DNA from: Streptomyces sp. SID13031
GTDB lineage: Bacteria > Actinomycetota > Actinomycetes > Propionibacteriales > Kribbellaceae
Reading direction: 5' to 3'
Length of the DNA: 64,000 bases
Assembly (NCBI RefSeq): GCF_010548305.1
Contig: NZ_JAAGLV010000015.1
Location: forward strand, 62,001 to 126,000
Shown here piece after piece: positions 18,101 to 30,100 of this stretch; within the stretch, counting starts at the first letter, position 1, and each line of letters begins with the position of its first letter. Under the pieces are notes generated by a model. It saw nothing but the letters and a program-made list of their open reading frames with translations, did not search any database and was not told the origin of the DNA. The translations under genes and the position numbers were made by a program.

Positions 18101-21100
18101 GAGAACCAGCCGCTCAGCGCGGCCTGGGACAAGGACCTCGCGGCGAAGGCCGGGGTCTTCCACAAGCCCGGCGACACCGACGCGATGGTCAATGCCAAGA
18201 TGACCGACTTCGGTCAGGTCCAGCGCGCGCAGGCCCACTACGACACCGCGCTGGACAACGTCGCGGTGCACGGGCACCGAGCCGATGGGCCCTCGACCGG
18301 TCCGGCGGTCGGCGACCAGGTGCACCTCGACCTGCGGGCGGCCGAGGCCGATCTGAGCGCCGCGAAGACGACCTTCGAGGGTAAGCACGGTCTCAGCCCC
18401 GACGGCATCCAGCAGCAGCTGGACAACCTGCTGCTCGACTCGCTCAAGGAGCGGCCGCGCCTGGTCGGGGGCGTCGGCCGCAGCTTCGACCTGCCGGGCG
18501 GTACCGGCATGAAGTTCGAGCTGAACGGCGGCCAGGTCAGCTTCTCCGGCCCGAAGGCGGACGCGTTCAGCAGCTCGATGAACGGCCGGGTGCTGACCAT
18601 CGTCGAGACCGGGGCCGGCGGCAAGGCCGCGCACACCTGGACGTACTCGCTGGGCTTCGGCGGCCGGGCGAACCAGATCGGCGAGTCCTTCCCGCTGAAC
18701 GGCGGCTTGTTCGACGGGCAACCGATCAGCCTGGAAGGCAAGCTCGGGAACTTCGACAAGGCGATGGTCCAGGACCTGAAGGGCAACCAGCTGCCGGTCA
18801 AGGTCGCTGACGACGGCTTCACCGTCCCCTCGCCGCAAGGCCCGATGGCCTACGACAAGGCCGGTACGTTCCGGGCGCTCGACCCGTCGGCGGCCGGTGG
18901 CCTGCCGAAGGCTGTCCCGCCGCCGCACCTGGCCGGCGACGACCTGATCCGCTGGAACGCGCAGGCCGACATCTCCCGGACGCACCTCACGGTCGCGGCC
19001 GAGAACAAGACCGTCGACCTGCTGATGAAGGACGTCGCGGGCGGCTCCTTCACCTCGAAGAAGGGCTTCGACGGGTACGTCAACCCGACCGCGCTGTCGG
19101 ACGGCACTCTGGTCGGCAAGGTGCACACCTTCGAGACCGTCGCCAAGGATCTGGCCTTCAAGGGGCCCGAGGACAACATCACCCTGTACCGCGGGGTGTC
19201 GATGGACCCGGGCAGCGCGAAGGCGGGCTCGTTCACCGAGCGGCTGCCGATCTCGACCTCGAACACGATGAAGTTCCAGGACGACTGGGCCAAGAACGGA
19301 GTGAACAGCAACCGGGTCGTCTTCGAGATCGACGTACCGCCCGGCCACAGCAAGTTGTCGATGGCGTACCCCGAGGGCTACAAGCCGGTGAAGGGTGACG
19401 CGCCGGCCGTGAACGCGAGCCAGTTCGAGGTGACGCTCGCGCCGACCACGTTCATCCGGACCGGCCCGAACCGGACACTGGACAACGGGATGACGATCAT
19501 CCCGGTCAAGGCCGAGCAGATCCCGCCGTCGATGTACGAGTCGGTCATCCACGCCAAGTGGCCGGGGATGTCGTCGGAGACGGCGTTCGGCGACTTCGTG
19601 AAGTCGTTCGAGCTGTCCGCGCTCAAGCAGTTCCCCGATCTGGAGAACGTCACCGCGAAGGCCGTCCAGAGCACCGACGGGCTGACCCATACGGTCACGG
19701 CGAGCAAGCCGGGCTTCGAGGGCCACGACCTGACCATCACCGTGATGCGCGACCCGAAGGCCGACACGGTCCGGGTCACCATCGCCTCGGACGGCGCGAA
19801 CAAGTTCGACCAGACCTGGACCAAGACCGACTTCAGCAACATCGCCACCGACCTGCGCGGCGGCGTCCTGCACAACAACGAGAAGTTCACCAACTTCCCG
19901 AAGCCGTGGGCCTGGGAGAAGGCGACGCCGTTCCGCGCCGACGGGCTCAGCGACGCCCAGGTACTGCAGCGGATGGACGACTGGGCCGGCGTCGAGAAGG
20001 CGCAGATCGAGCTCGACTCGATCAAACGCGACTTCGGGCCGCAGACCGGCCGGGTGGACGGTTCGTCGAAGGCGCCGTCGGTCGGTGACCAGGCGAGGCT
20101 CGAGATCCAGCTCGCCGAGCAGCAGTTGGTCGAGGCGAAGGCCACCTTCACCCAGCTGCACAACCTGGACGCGGACGCGACGGCTGATTGGCTGGCCGCG
20201 CTCAAGCAGTCGGATCTCAAACTGAACCCGGGTCTGCTGGGAGCCAGCGGCCGGCCCGGCAGGGGTATCGACCTGCCGGGCACCGACGGCGTCCAGCTGG
20301 TCCGCGACGGCCGGGCCTACAAGCTGGGCGAAGGCTCCGACGGATTCCGGCTGCAGACCGGTGCCGACGGCAACATGCACGTCGAGAAGCTCGGTACGAC
20401 GGGTGACGTCGTGCACTCGTGGACGCTGCGGCCGGGTTTCCGGCCGAGTGTGATCGCCGAGACGCTGACGCTCGGCGACGGCCCGCTGGCGGGCAAGTTC
20501 CTCGACCTGCAAGGGACCGCGGGCAAGCTCGACGGCGTCATCGACGACGTCCGCGGCGGCCTGCCGGTCAAGGCGGACAGCGACGGCATCGTCGTGGCCG
20601 CGCCGGGTGGCGTCTTCAAGTACGACCGGGAGGGCCTCTTCCAGGGACCCGGCGTGCACCAGGGCGACCAGCTCGGCAGGCCGGAACTGCCGCCGGGCCT
20701 GGCCGGCGACGGCGCGAACCGCTGGAATGCGCAGGTGGACCTGTCCCGGACGCACCTCGGCGAGGCGGGGACGAACAAGCCGGTCGAGAACCTGATGAAG
20801 GACGTCGCAGGCGGCAGCTTCACCTCCAAGAAGGGCTACGGCGGCTTCGTCAACCCGACGGCGCTGGAGGACGGCACGCTGCTCGGCAAGATGCAGAACT
20901 TCCACACCGTCACCCAGGATCTGCTCACCAAGGGCCCGGCCGACAACATCACCCTGTACCGCGGGGTGGCGATGGACCCGGCGGCCGCGAAGGCAGACCT
21001 GTTCACCGAGCGGCTGCCGCTGTCCACGTCGAGCACGGTGAAGTTCCAGGACGAGTGGGCCAAGAACGGGGTGAACAGCAACCGGGTCGTCTTCGAGATC

Positions 21101-24100
21101 GACGTACCGCCCGCGCACAACAAGCTGTCGATGTCGTACCCCGAGGGGTACAAGCCGGGCGCCGGCGAGGCGAAGGCGTGGAACCAGGACCAGTTCGAGG
21201 TCACCCTCGCGCCGACCAACCTGGTCCGGACCGGGCCGAGCCGCACGCTGGACAACGGGATCACCGTGATCCCGGTCAAGGCCGAGATGATCCCGCCGTC
21301 GGCGTACAACGACGTGATCAACCAGAAGTGGTCTGGGCTGTCGTCCGCGACGGCCTTCGACGACTTCGCCAAGTCGTTCGAACTGAACGCGCTGCGGCAG
21401 TTCCCGGACCTGGAGAACGTCACCTCGAAGTCGGTGCTCAGTGCCGACGGCATGGTCAACAAGATCACCGTCAGCAAGCCGGGCCTCGACGGGCACGACA
21501 TGACCATCACGGTGACCCGCAACGCCGAGGCCGACTCGGTCCAGGTGACTGTTGCCGTCGACAACCTGACCAAGTTCGACAAGACCTGGAGCGGTCAGCA
21601 GTTCTCCAACCTGGCAACGGATCTGCGCGGCGGTGTGCTGCACAACAACGAGCAGTTCACCAACCTGCCGCAGCCCGCGCGCTGGTCGGAGGAGGCAGCG
21701 CCGCCGGTCCACATCGATGTCAAGGGCAAGGGCAAGGCGGTCGACCAGGGCCTGGGCAACGACCTGGCCTCGCTCAACCGGTCCTGGGACAATGACGTGG
21801 CCGCCCTCAACCAGGCCTGGGAGAAGGATCTGGGCGCACTCCACCAGGGCTGGGAAGACGATCTGGCGGCGAAGGCGAACGTTTTCCGCAAGCCCGGCGA
21901 CACCGACGCGATCGTCAACGCCCGGATGGTCGACTACGGCCAGGTCGAGCATGCCCAGGGCAACATTCGGGCGGCACTCGACGACATCTCCCACCATGGC
22001 GGCCGGCTGGACGGCGCCTCCACCCGGCCCGAGATCGGCGAGCAGGTCCACCTCGAGCTGCGCGCGGCTGAGACCGATCTGGCCAACGCGAAGGCTGTCT
22101 TCGAGGGTAAGCACGGCCTGAAGGTGGACAGCATCCAGCAGCAGCTGGACAACCTGCTGCTCGACTCGCTGAAGGACCGGCCGCGGCTGCCCGGTGCGGG
22201 GATGCGCCGGCCGTTGCCGATCCCCGACGGCGACGCGATGTTCAAGATCGAGGGCAACTCGGTCAACTTCCTCGGCGACAGCGCGGGCGACTTCCGCAGC
22301 GTGCTGGACGGCAGGGCACTGCAGGTCACCAAGGTCGATGCCGAGGGCAACGTCCTTCGGACCTTGAACTACGAGCTCAACGACCTCGGCTGGCCGATGC
22401 TGAAGACCGACCAGCTGGTACTGCGCGGTGGTGGTGACGTCTTCGACGGCCGGACTCTCACTGGCGAGTGGCGTGGCGGCTCGTTCGGGCAGGGGGCGGT
22501 CGACGATCTCAGCGGTGACGTGCCGGTGAGGTACAGCTCCGGCGACGGCGAGTACAGCGTGCCGTCAACATACGGGACGCAGGTCTACGACCGGACGGGG
22601 AACTTCCTTCGCGTCGACGTCGGCGCGAAGGGCAAGATCGCCGACGCCATCGCGCCGATCCACTTGGAGGGCGACGACCTCGCCCGGTGGACGGCGCAGG
22701 CGGACCTGTCCCGTACGCACCTGGCGGCCGCAGACAAGTTCGACGACATCGGCGACATGATGCAGCTGGTCTCCGAGGGGCGGTTCACTTCGCAGAAGGG
22801 CTACGGCGGGTTCGTCGACCCCTTTGTGCTGGAGACCGGGGTCAAGGGCCTGACGAAGGACGTGCGTGCCTTCAACGAGGTGGCCGAGGGGCTGCTGTTC
22901 GACGGCCCGATCGCTCCCACCACGGTCTACCGCGGGCTCGCGATCGACTCGGTCAGTGCCCAGGGCAACAAGTTCGTCGAGCGGCTGCCGCTGTCGACAT
23001 CGAGCAACTGGGACTTCCAGAAGACCTGGGCCAAGGGCGCCGACCCGGGCAAGCGGGTCGTGTTCCAGATCGACGTACCGCCGGCCCATGGCAAGTTGTC
23101 GATGTCCTACCCGGAGGGCTACCAGCAGGGGCTGCGGGATGCTCCCGCCTGGAACCAGGGTCAGTTCGAGGTGACGTTGTCGCCGACCGTGCTGGAGCGG
23201 ACCGGCGACTCGTTCGTGAAGGACGGGATGACGGTCATCCCGGTCCGGGCGCAGCAGATCCCGGCCGGCCAGCTGGACAATCTGATCGCCGAGCGCTGGG
23301 CCGGGATGTCCTCGGCGGACGCGTTCGACGACTTCGGCCGGGCGTTCGATCAGGTGAACCTGCAGAAGTTCAGCAACATGGCCGATGTGACGGCGACGGC
23401 GAAGACGACCGACAACCTGGTCCACGAGATCGTTGTGAGCAAACCGGGGATGTCCGGGCACGACATGACCATCACGATCACCCGGGACCCGCACGCCGAC
23501 TCGGTTCACGTCACCGTCACCGCCGACGGCAAGACCAGCCTGAACCGGACTTGGAGCCAGACCGAGTTCAGCAACATCGCGACCGACCTGCGGGCCGGAA
23601 CGCTGCACGACAACGACCTTTTCGTCGGGATGTCGAAACCGGCCGAGTGGAACAAGCAGCCGTTCAGCGCGGAGTGGAACGCCGACATCGCCGCCCACGC
23701 GAACGTCTTCCGCCAGGCCGGCGACACCGAGGCGACGATCGCCGTCAAGATGGAGGACTTCTCCCGGATCCGGCAGAACGAGTTCAACCTGAAGCAGGCG
23801 GAGCTGAACGCCGATCTGCACGGCGCCCGCCCCGACGGGAGCTCCTCCGGCGGCGGGATCTCGGTGGGCGACCAGGTCCGGATGGACCTGAACGCGGCGC
23901 AGGCCGATCTGGACGGCTCGAAGCTCGGGTTCAAGCGCAAGTACTCGATGGACCCCGACCAGCTGATGGACGACCTCGGCCAGGTGGCGAAGAAGCCGAA
24001 GCTGGCCGGCGCCGGCCGGCAGTTCGACGTACCGGGTGGTGGCGTCAGCTACCAGATCGAGAACGGAACGGTCCAGTTCACCGGCACCCGGGCTGGTGAG

Positions 24101-27100
24101 TTCACCGGGTCGGTGAGCGGCCGGGAGATCACCGTCACCCAGCTGGCCGCGAGTGGCGACACGGTGGCGAGCTGGACGTTCACGAAGGGCTTCGGCCGGC
24201 CGAACCTGGTAGGTCACAGCATCCACCTGGCCGACGGTCCGCTGGCCGGCGAGGTCGCCAACCTCAAGGGCCTGATGGGTCAGCTGGACGGCAGCCTCAA
24301 CGACGGTGGCGTCTGGCCGATGAAGGTCGTCGGTGACGAGCTGTTCGTCGGTACCCCGGGCGGCCCGATCCGGTACGGCCGCGACGGCTCCTTCCACGGC
24401 CCGGCGCCGACCAGTACTTCGCATCTGCCGGCCCCGACACTGCCGGCGAATGTGCACGGCAACCCGGTCCACTGGACCAACCAGGTCGACCTGTCGCGCA
24501 CGCACCTCACTGCGGCCGCTGAGAACAAGGCCGTCGAGAACCTGATGAAGGACGTGATGGGCGGCTCCTTCACCTCCAAGCGCGGTTTCGAGGGGTACGT
24601 GAACCCGCTCGCGCTGGAGGACGGCACCCTGATCGGCAAGGCGAAGAACTTCGCCGACGTCACCAGCGACCTGCGACTGCGCGGCCCGGACGCCGACGTC
24701 ACGTTGTACCGGGGTGTCTCGATGGACCCGGTCAGCGCGCAGGCCGACGAGTTCCTCGACCGGCTGCCCAGCTCGACCTCGAACAACATCAAGTTCCAGG
24801 AGGAGTGGGCCAAGAACGGCGTCGCCAGCAACCGGTTCGTCTTCGAGATCGAGGTACCGGCCGGGCACGGCAAGCTGTCGATGTCCTACCCGCCGGGCTA
24901 CCAGGCCCTGCCGGACGAGGCCCGGGCCTGGAACCAGAGTCAGTGGGAGGTCACCCTCGCACCGACCAACCTGGTGCGGACCAACCCGAACCGGTTCGAG
25001 AACGGGATGACGATCATCCCGGTCAAGGCCGAGCAGATCCCGGTGTCGGCGTACGACACCATGATCACCGCCAAGTGGCCGGGGATGTCGTCGGAGTCGG
25101 CCTTCGGGGACTTCGCGAAGTCCTTCGAGCCGGCCAACCTGCGCAAGTTCGCTGGGCTGGAGAACGTCACCTCGAAGTCCGTTCTCAGCACCGACGGCCT
25201 GACCAGCACGATCACCGTCAGCAAGGCGGGCTACGCCGACGACCTGACGATCACCGTCCTGCGCGACGCGGACGCCGACTCGGTTCGCGTCACGGTCGCC
25301 TCGGACGGGATGAACACGTTCGACCAGACCTGGAGCAAGACCGACTTCAAGCACCTCGCCACCGACCTGCGCGGCAATGTGCTGCACAACAGCGATCTGT
25401 TCGCCGGGCGGATGGAGCCGACTTCCTGGAAGGGCGCTCCGGCGGCTCAGTCGATGAGCCAGACCTGGGAAGCCGACGCGATGGCCCGGATCGACGTACT
25501 GCGCCGGCCCGGCGACACCGACGCGGCGCTCACCGTGCGGATCGATGACTTCACCTCGGTACAGAAGGCCCAGAACGACTACCGCGCCGCGCTGGCGAAG
25601 TACGACGAACTGGGAGCGCGCACCGACGGACCGTCGAGCGGACTGTCGGTCGGCCACCAGGCGCGGATCGACCTGCAGACCGCGCAGCACAACCTCGACA
25701 TCGCGAAGCAGGCCTTCGACGCCAAGCACGGCGTGCAGTTCGACGGTCTGCAGCAGCAGTTGGACGACCTGCTGACCGCCTCGATCGCCGAGCGGCCGCG
25801 CCTGGTCGGCGGCGGGAGCGCCTGGTCCTCACCGCAGCCTCCAGCCGGCCACCAGGTCACCGTGGGCAACCGGACGAGCCACTTCGACGGCCAAGGCCAG
25901 TTGATCGAGGAGCACTTCGGCCTGGCCGGTTCACCCGACCGGTTCGTCGTCCGCGATCCTGATGGCGGGCTCGAGCTGATCGGCGACGGGGCGGATGACT
26001 TCGTCGTCCGGGGGCTCGACGACGGTGGCTTCCGGGTCTACGGGGCCGACGGCCAGGCGCAGCGGTACGGCGCCGACGGCGTGCACCTGGGCGATGGCCG
26101 ATCGCTTGTCGATGGCAACCGCTTCCGCGGTGACCGGTTCATCGAGTTCGACGGAGCCGGCGGTGCGCGGCTCGTCGACCTGCAGGGCACCCCGATCCCG
26201 AACACGCACGCCACGCGGCTCGGGAACGACCAGATCGTCGTCACCGACGGCGCGGTCGGTGACGTCCGCTGGTTCGGCAATGGCGGACACCTGGAGGGCA
26301 GTGGAGTCCGGGTCGCGCACGACGACTTCGCGGGACCGGTCTTCACGTATCGCGCGGAAGGCGGCGGACTGTCCCTCGTCGACGACCTCGGCACCCGGCT
26401 GCCGCACCAGGTCGAGGTGGTCCAGGGTGTCGGCGTCCGGGTCACCGATCCGGCCAACGGGATCGCGCGGACCTTCGACGACGCCGGGCTGGCGATCAAC
26501 CGGCGGATCCCGCTGCATCAGCCGGGTGTCCAGGCGAACCAGCAGTTGATCGTCGTTCACGACGTCCACGGCAACGTGAGCCTGGTGACGCGTGCGGACG
26601 CGCCTGGTCCCGGCACGGTCGAGCTGGTCGGCGGGGGCGGCGGCTACCGGGCGCTCGACAACGGCAACTACCACGTGTACGACGGCGACGGCGCGCACCA
26701 GGCGCACGGGGTCGCGGTCAGGCTGCCGGGCGAGGACGGGTTCCTCGAGATCGGAGCCGCCGGGGCGCAGCGGGTGGACGCGCAATACGCGCCGATCGCC
26801 GGCCGCCAGGTGGACTTCGACGCGGTCCGCGGCGAGATCACGGTCGGTCGGGCCGGCGGCCAGGACATCTTCGACCTGCAAGGCGTTCCGGTCCGCCAGG
26901 TCACCGACCTCGACGGGCTGGGAGCGAACCAGCTCGGCGGCCGGGTCACCCGGGACCAGAACGGCGTCGTCACCTTCGTCGACCCGCACGGTACGGCGAT
27001 GCCGAACCGGTACCACGCCACGGTCGATGCCCAGGGCAACACAAGGGTCGAGATCCAGTTGAACGGCAGCCCGCGCAACGGCGAGTACCACCAGTACAAC

Positions 27101-30100
27101 CGTGGCGGCCAGCTCACCGAGCAGGGCTTCCCGGTGCTCAACAACGGTCAGGCGACGCCGTACCGGTATGTCGTCGACCGGCTCAACAGCACCTGGACGC
27201 GATCCGGTGGAACGCAGGTGGACGGCGTCTTCCACAGCGGCAAGGTCGAGGTGACCGGGGTTGGCAACGGGCAGATCAAGCTGGTCAGCTCGTCCGCCAA
27301 GGAGGTGCAGGTCTTCGAGCGCCGGTGGCTGCCGGGCGGCGAGATCCTGGACAGCTTCCGCAAGACGGACACGCTCAGCTTCGGTACCTTCAACCGGCGC
27401 ACCACCTGGGCGACGTACGACAACGCCGGCGGGCTCAGCAACTGGGGCAAGCGGGAGTTCGACACCAGCGGCTTCTCCTGGCGCGACATCGACCACAACG
27501 GCCGGGACGTGCACCACTACCAGCAGGGCCTGCAGAAGTACGACAACCCGATCGCCGAGCAGATCGGCCCGATGGGCAAGGCGGAGAAGGAGATCACCGG
27601 CCACGTGATCGCCACTCGCGGCGCCGACGGCAACTGGACCTGGAACCGGTTCGACGCCGACGGCACCCTGATCGGCTCGGGTCAGCGCACCTGGGAGAAG
27701 GTCGGCGACGGCTTCACCGACCGGGTCAGGCTCCCCGGCCAGACCACCGATGAGATCGCGCAGCAGAAGTGGGGTACCTGGAACAAGGTCGACAACGCCG
27801 ACCAGTACCAGGAGTTCAAGCTCGAGAACGGTGCGAACGGGCTGGAGCGGCCGGGCAGCTGGGAGATCCAGGGCAAGGCCGGCAAGCCGGTCGGCAGTGG
27901 TACCAAGCTCTTCAACGACGACATCCTCAGCGCGCATCGGGTCGGGGAGCAGCGGCCGCCGGTCTGGTTCCGCGACTACATCCAGCGCAACCCGGTGCCG
28001 GAAGGCAACGTGTCGCACGTCGCCAACGACGCCCGGTACCAGATCTACCGCTGGGAGGCCACGGGCACGAACAACCCGGGTCACGGCGTTCGGTACGTCG
28101 CGGGCGACGAGTCCATCGTCGACGTCGGGCTGGACGGCCGGTTCGTCCGGTTCGAGGGCAAGCTGCACGACGGCACGAAGCTGAAGGTCGGTGACCAGGT
28201 CGAGCCGCCGACCACGGCGCACCCGAGCGCCAACCCGCAGCTGCCGTGGGAGGCCGGGGACGCCAAGGGCTGGCGGGTGTTCGACAACACCAACAACTCC
28301 TGGAGCGACTACCGGCAGCTGCCCGGCCCGTACCGGCAGGGCGAGGCGCCGGACTTCGTGCTGGTCCGGCAGAGCCGGCCGGGTGGCGAGGTCCGTGAGT
28401 TCCCCGAACTGCGGAACAACAACGTCTGGGTGCAACGCGACGCGCACGGCAACCTGGTCGGCTCCTCGCACCAGGTTCCGCCGCACGGCAACAACCCGCC
28501 GATCCGCTACATCGAGGCGACCGGGCCGGCTGACGGGTCGCGCTGGGCCTGGCGCGAGCTGGACGTCAACGGCAACGCCACCGGCGTCGGTGGCGAGCGG
28601 TTCCACTTCAAGGGCTCGCGCGACCAGTCGATCGCGTGGGACAACTCGTTCCGCGATTTCGATGCCAGAGGCAACCTTGTCCGCGATCGCAACCTGCTGG
28701 ACGAGGGCCGGTACGTCGAGTCGTGGAAGTCGGGCGACAACTGGCACAGCGCCGAGTTCGACAAGCTCGGCCAGCGGGCCGACGCCGCGATGACCTTCGA
28801 CCGGCGCTGGAGCAACGGCACCGCGAACTGGTCGGACCAGTGGAACGCGCAATCGACGCACTTCCGCGATGTCACGCCGAACGGCGCCGCGCACCCGAAC
28901 GAGGTGCGGTTCGAGACGCCGCAGCACATCGGTGACGGCCGGCCGGTCCGGGTCCGCGAGTACCACGTGGGCGCCAACGGGCAGAACGACCTGGCGCAGT
29001 GGAAGGAGTTCGACTTCGACAAGATCATCCGCGAACGTGCGGCGTCGGGCGCGAATTATCTGGAGACCGACAAGCTGCACGGTCAGTGGAAGATCTGGGA
29101 CAACAACGGCCGCGTGGTCGGCGAGCGGTCCGACACCGGGCTGGTCTTCGAGCTGCGCGACGGGCGGCTCACGCTGACCGGGAACGAGTTCGACTTCCGC
29201 GGCTCGATGACCGAGTTCCGCGGCTGGAACTCCCGGATCGGTGACGCCCAGCGGCAGCCGTGGCACCTGCACTCGGACTGGACCTTCGACGCGAAGACCC
29301 TGCAGCCGGGCGGCAGTCCGCTGCGGATCGAGTCCAACTACGTCTCGTACGGGCGCTTGCTGACCCAGAAGATGCTGCTCACCGCCACGAGCGAGTTCAT
29401 CCTCGACTACGCGGCCAGCGTGATCATCCTGGCGATCATCGCCGAGGCGAACAACAAGCCGTTCACCGGCAACGACGCGCTCAAGGCGCTGATGAACGCG
29501 GCGGTCGGCACGGTCCTGAAGACCGTCGCTGGTACCGCCCTGACCGAGACCCGGCTCGGCGGCGGGCTGCGGGACCTGAAGCAGACGATGGGCAACCTCG
29601 ACGGCGGCAAGCTGGCTACCAACCGGCCGAACAACAACAGCGCGTCCTGGGGGGTCGAGTGGGCCGGCAACACCAGCGCGGCCAAGTGGCGCGGCGGCAC
29701 CTTCGACTACGGCTTCGGCATGATGATGCTGCCGCTCACCGCGTTCGTGAACGGCACGATGAACGCGGCGATCTTCGGCGTCAAGGGTCCGGACGGCAAG
29801 ACCGTGCAGCTGACCGGCTGGCAGGCGCTGGCCGAGGGCGGGATGTCGGTCGCGACCGGCTACGCGGTGGCCAACAGCATCGGCATGCTGCGGACGATCG
29901 GGATGGGGCTCAGCGTCGGCCGGTACTTCCAGAAGGGCGGCATCGCCGACATGGGAATCGGCTTCGGGCTCAAGTTCTTCGAGAAGGGGATGGCGTCGTT
30001 GCTCGCCCCGGTGTTGCGGGCGTCGATGAACCCGGAGTGGTCGCGGCCGAATCCGCAGCCGCTGATCCTGCCGCCCAGTGTTAACGTGCCACAGCCGCAG

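Noticed and set aside
14969..22114. Very long open minus-strand frame continuing upstream of the 298-aa substrate gene
   Set aside because: It is antisense to the giant gene; the translation is Arg/Val/Leu/Gly/Asp-biased without domains, an effect of GC-rich third positions. The substrate gene start with its ribosome site is at 14968.
18110..25830. Tandem repeats considered as a CRISPR or DNA satellite array
   Set aside because: Period is about 1.8 kb, sequence is diverged and in one coding frame; it is protein-module duplication.
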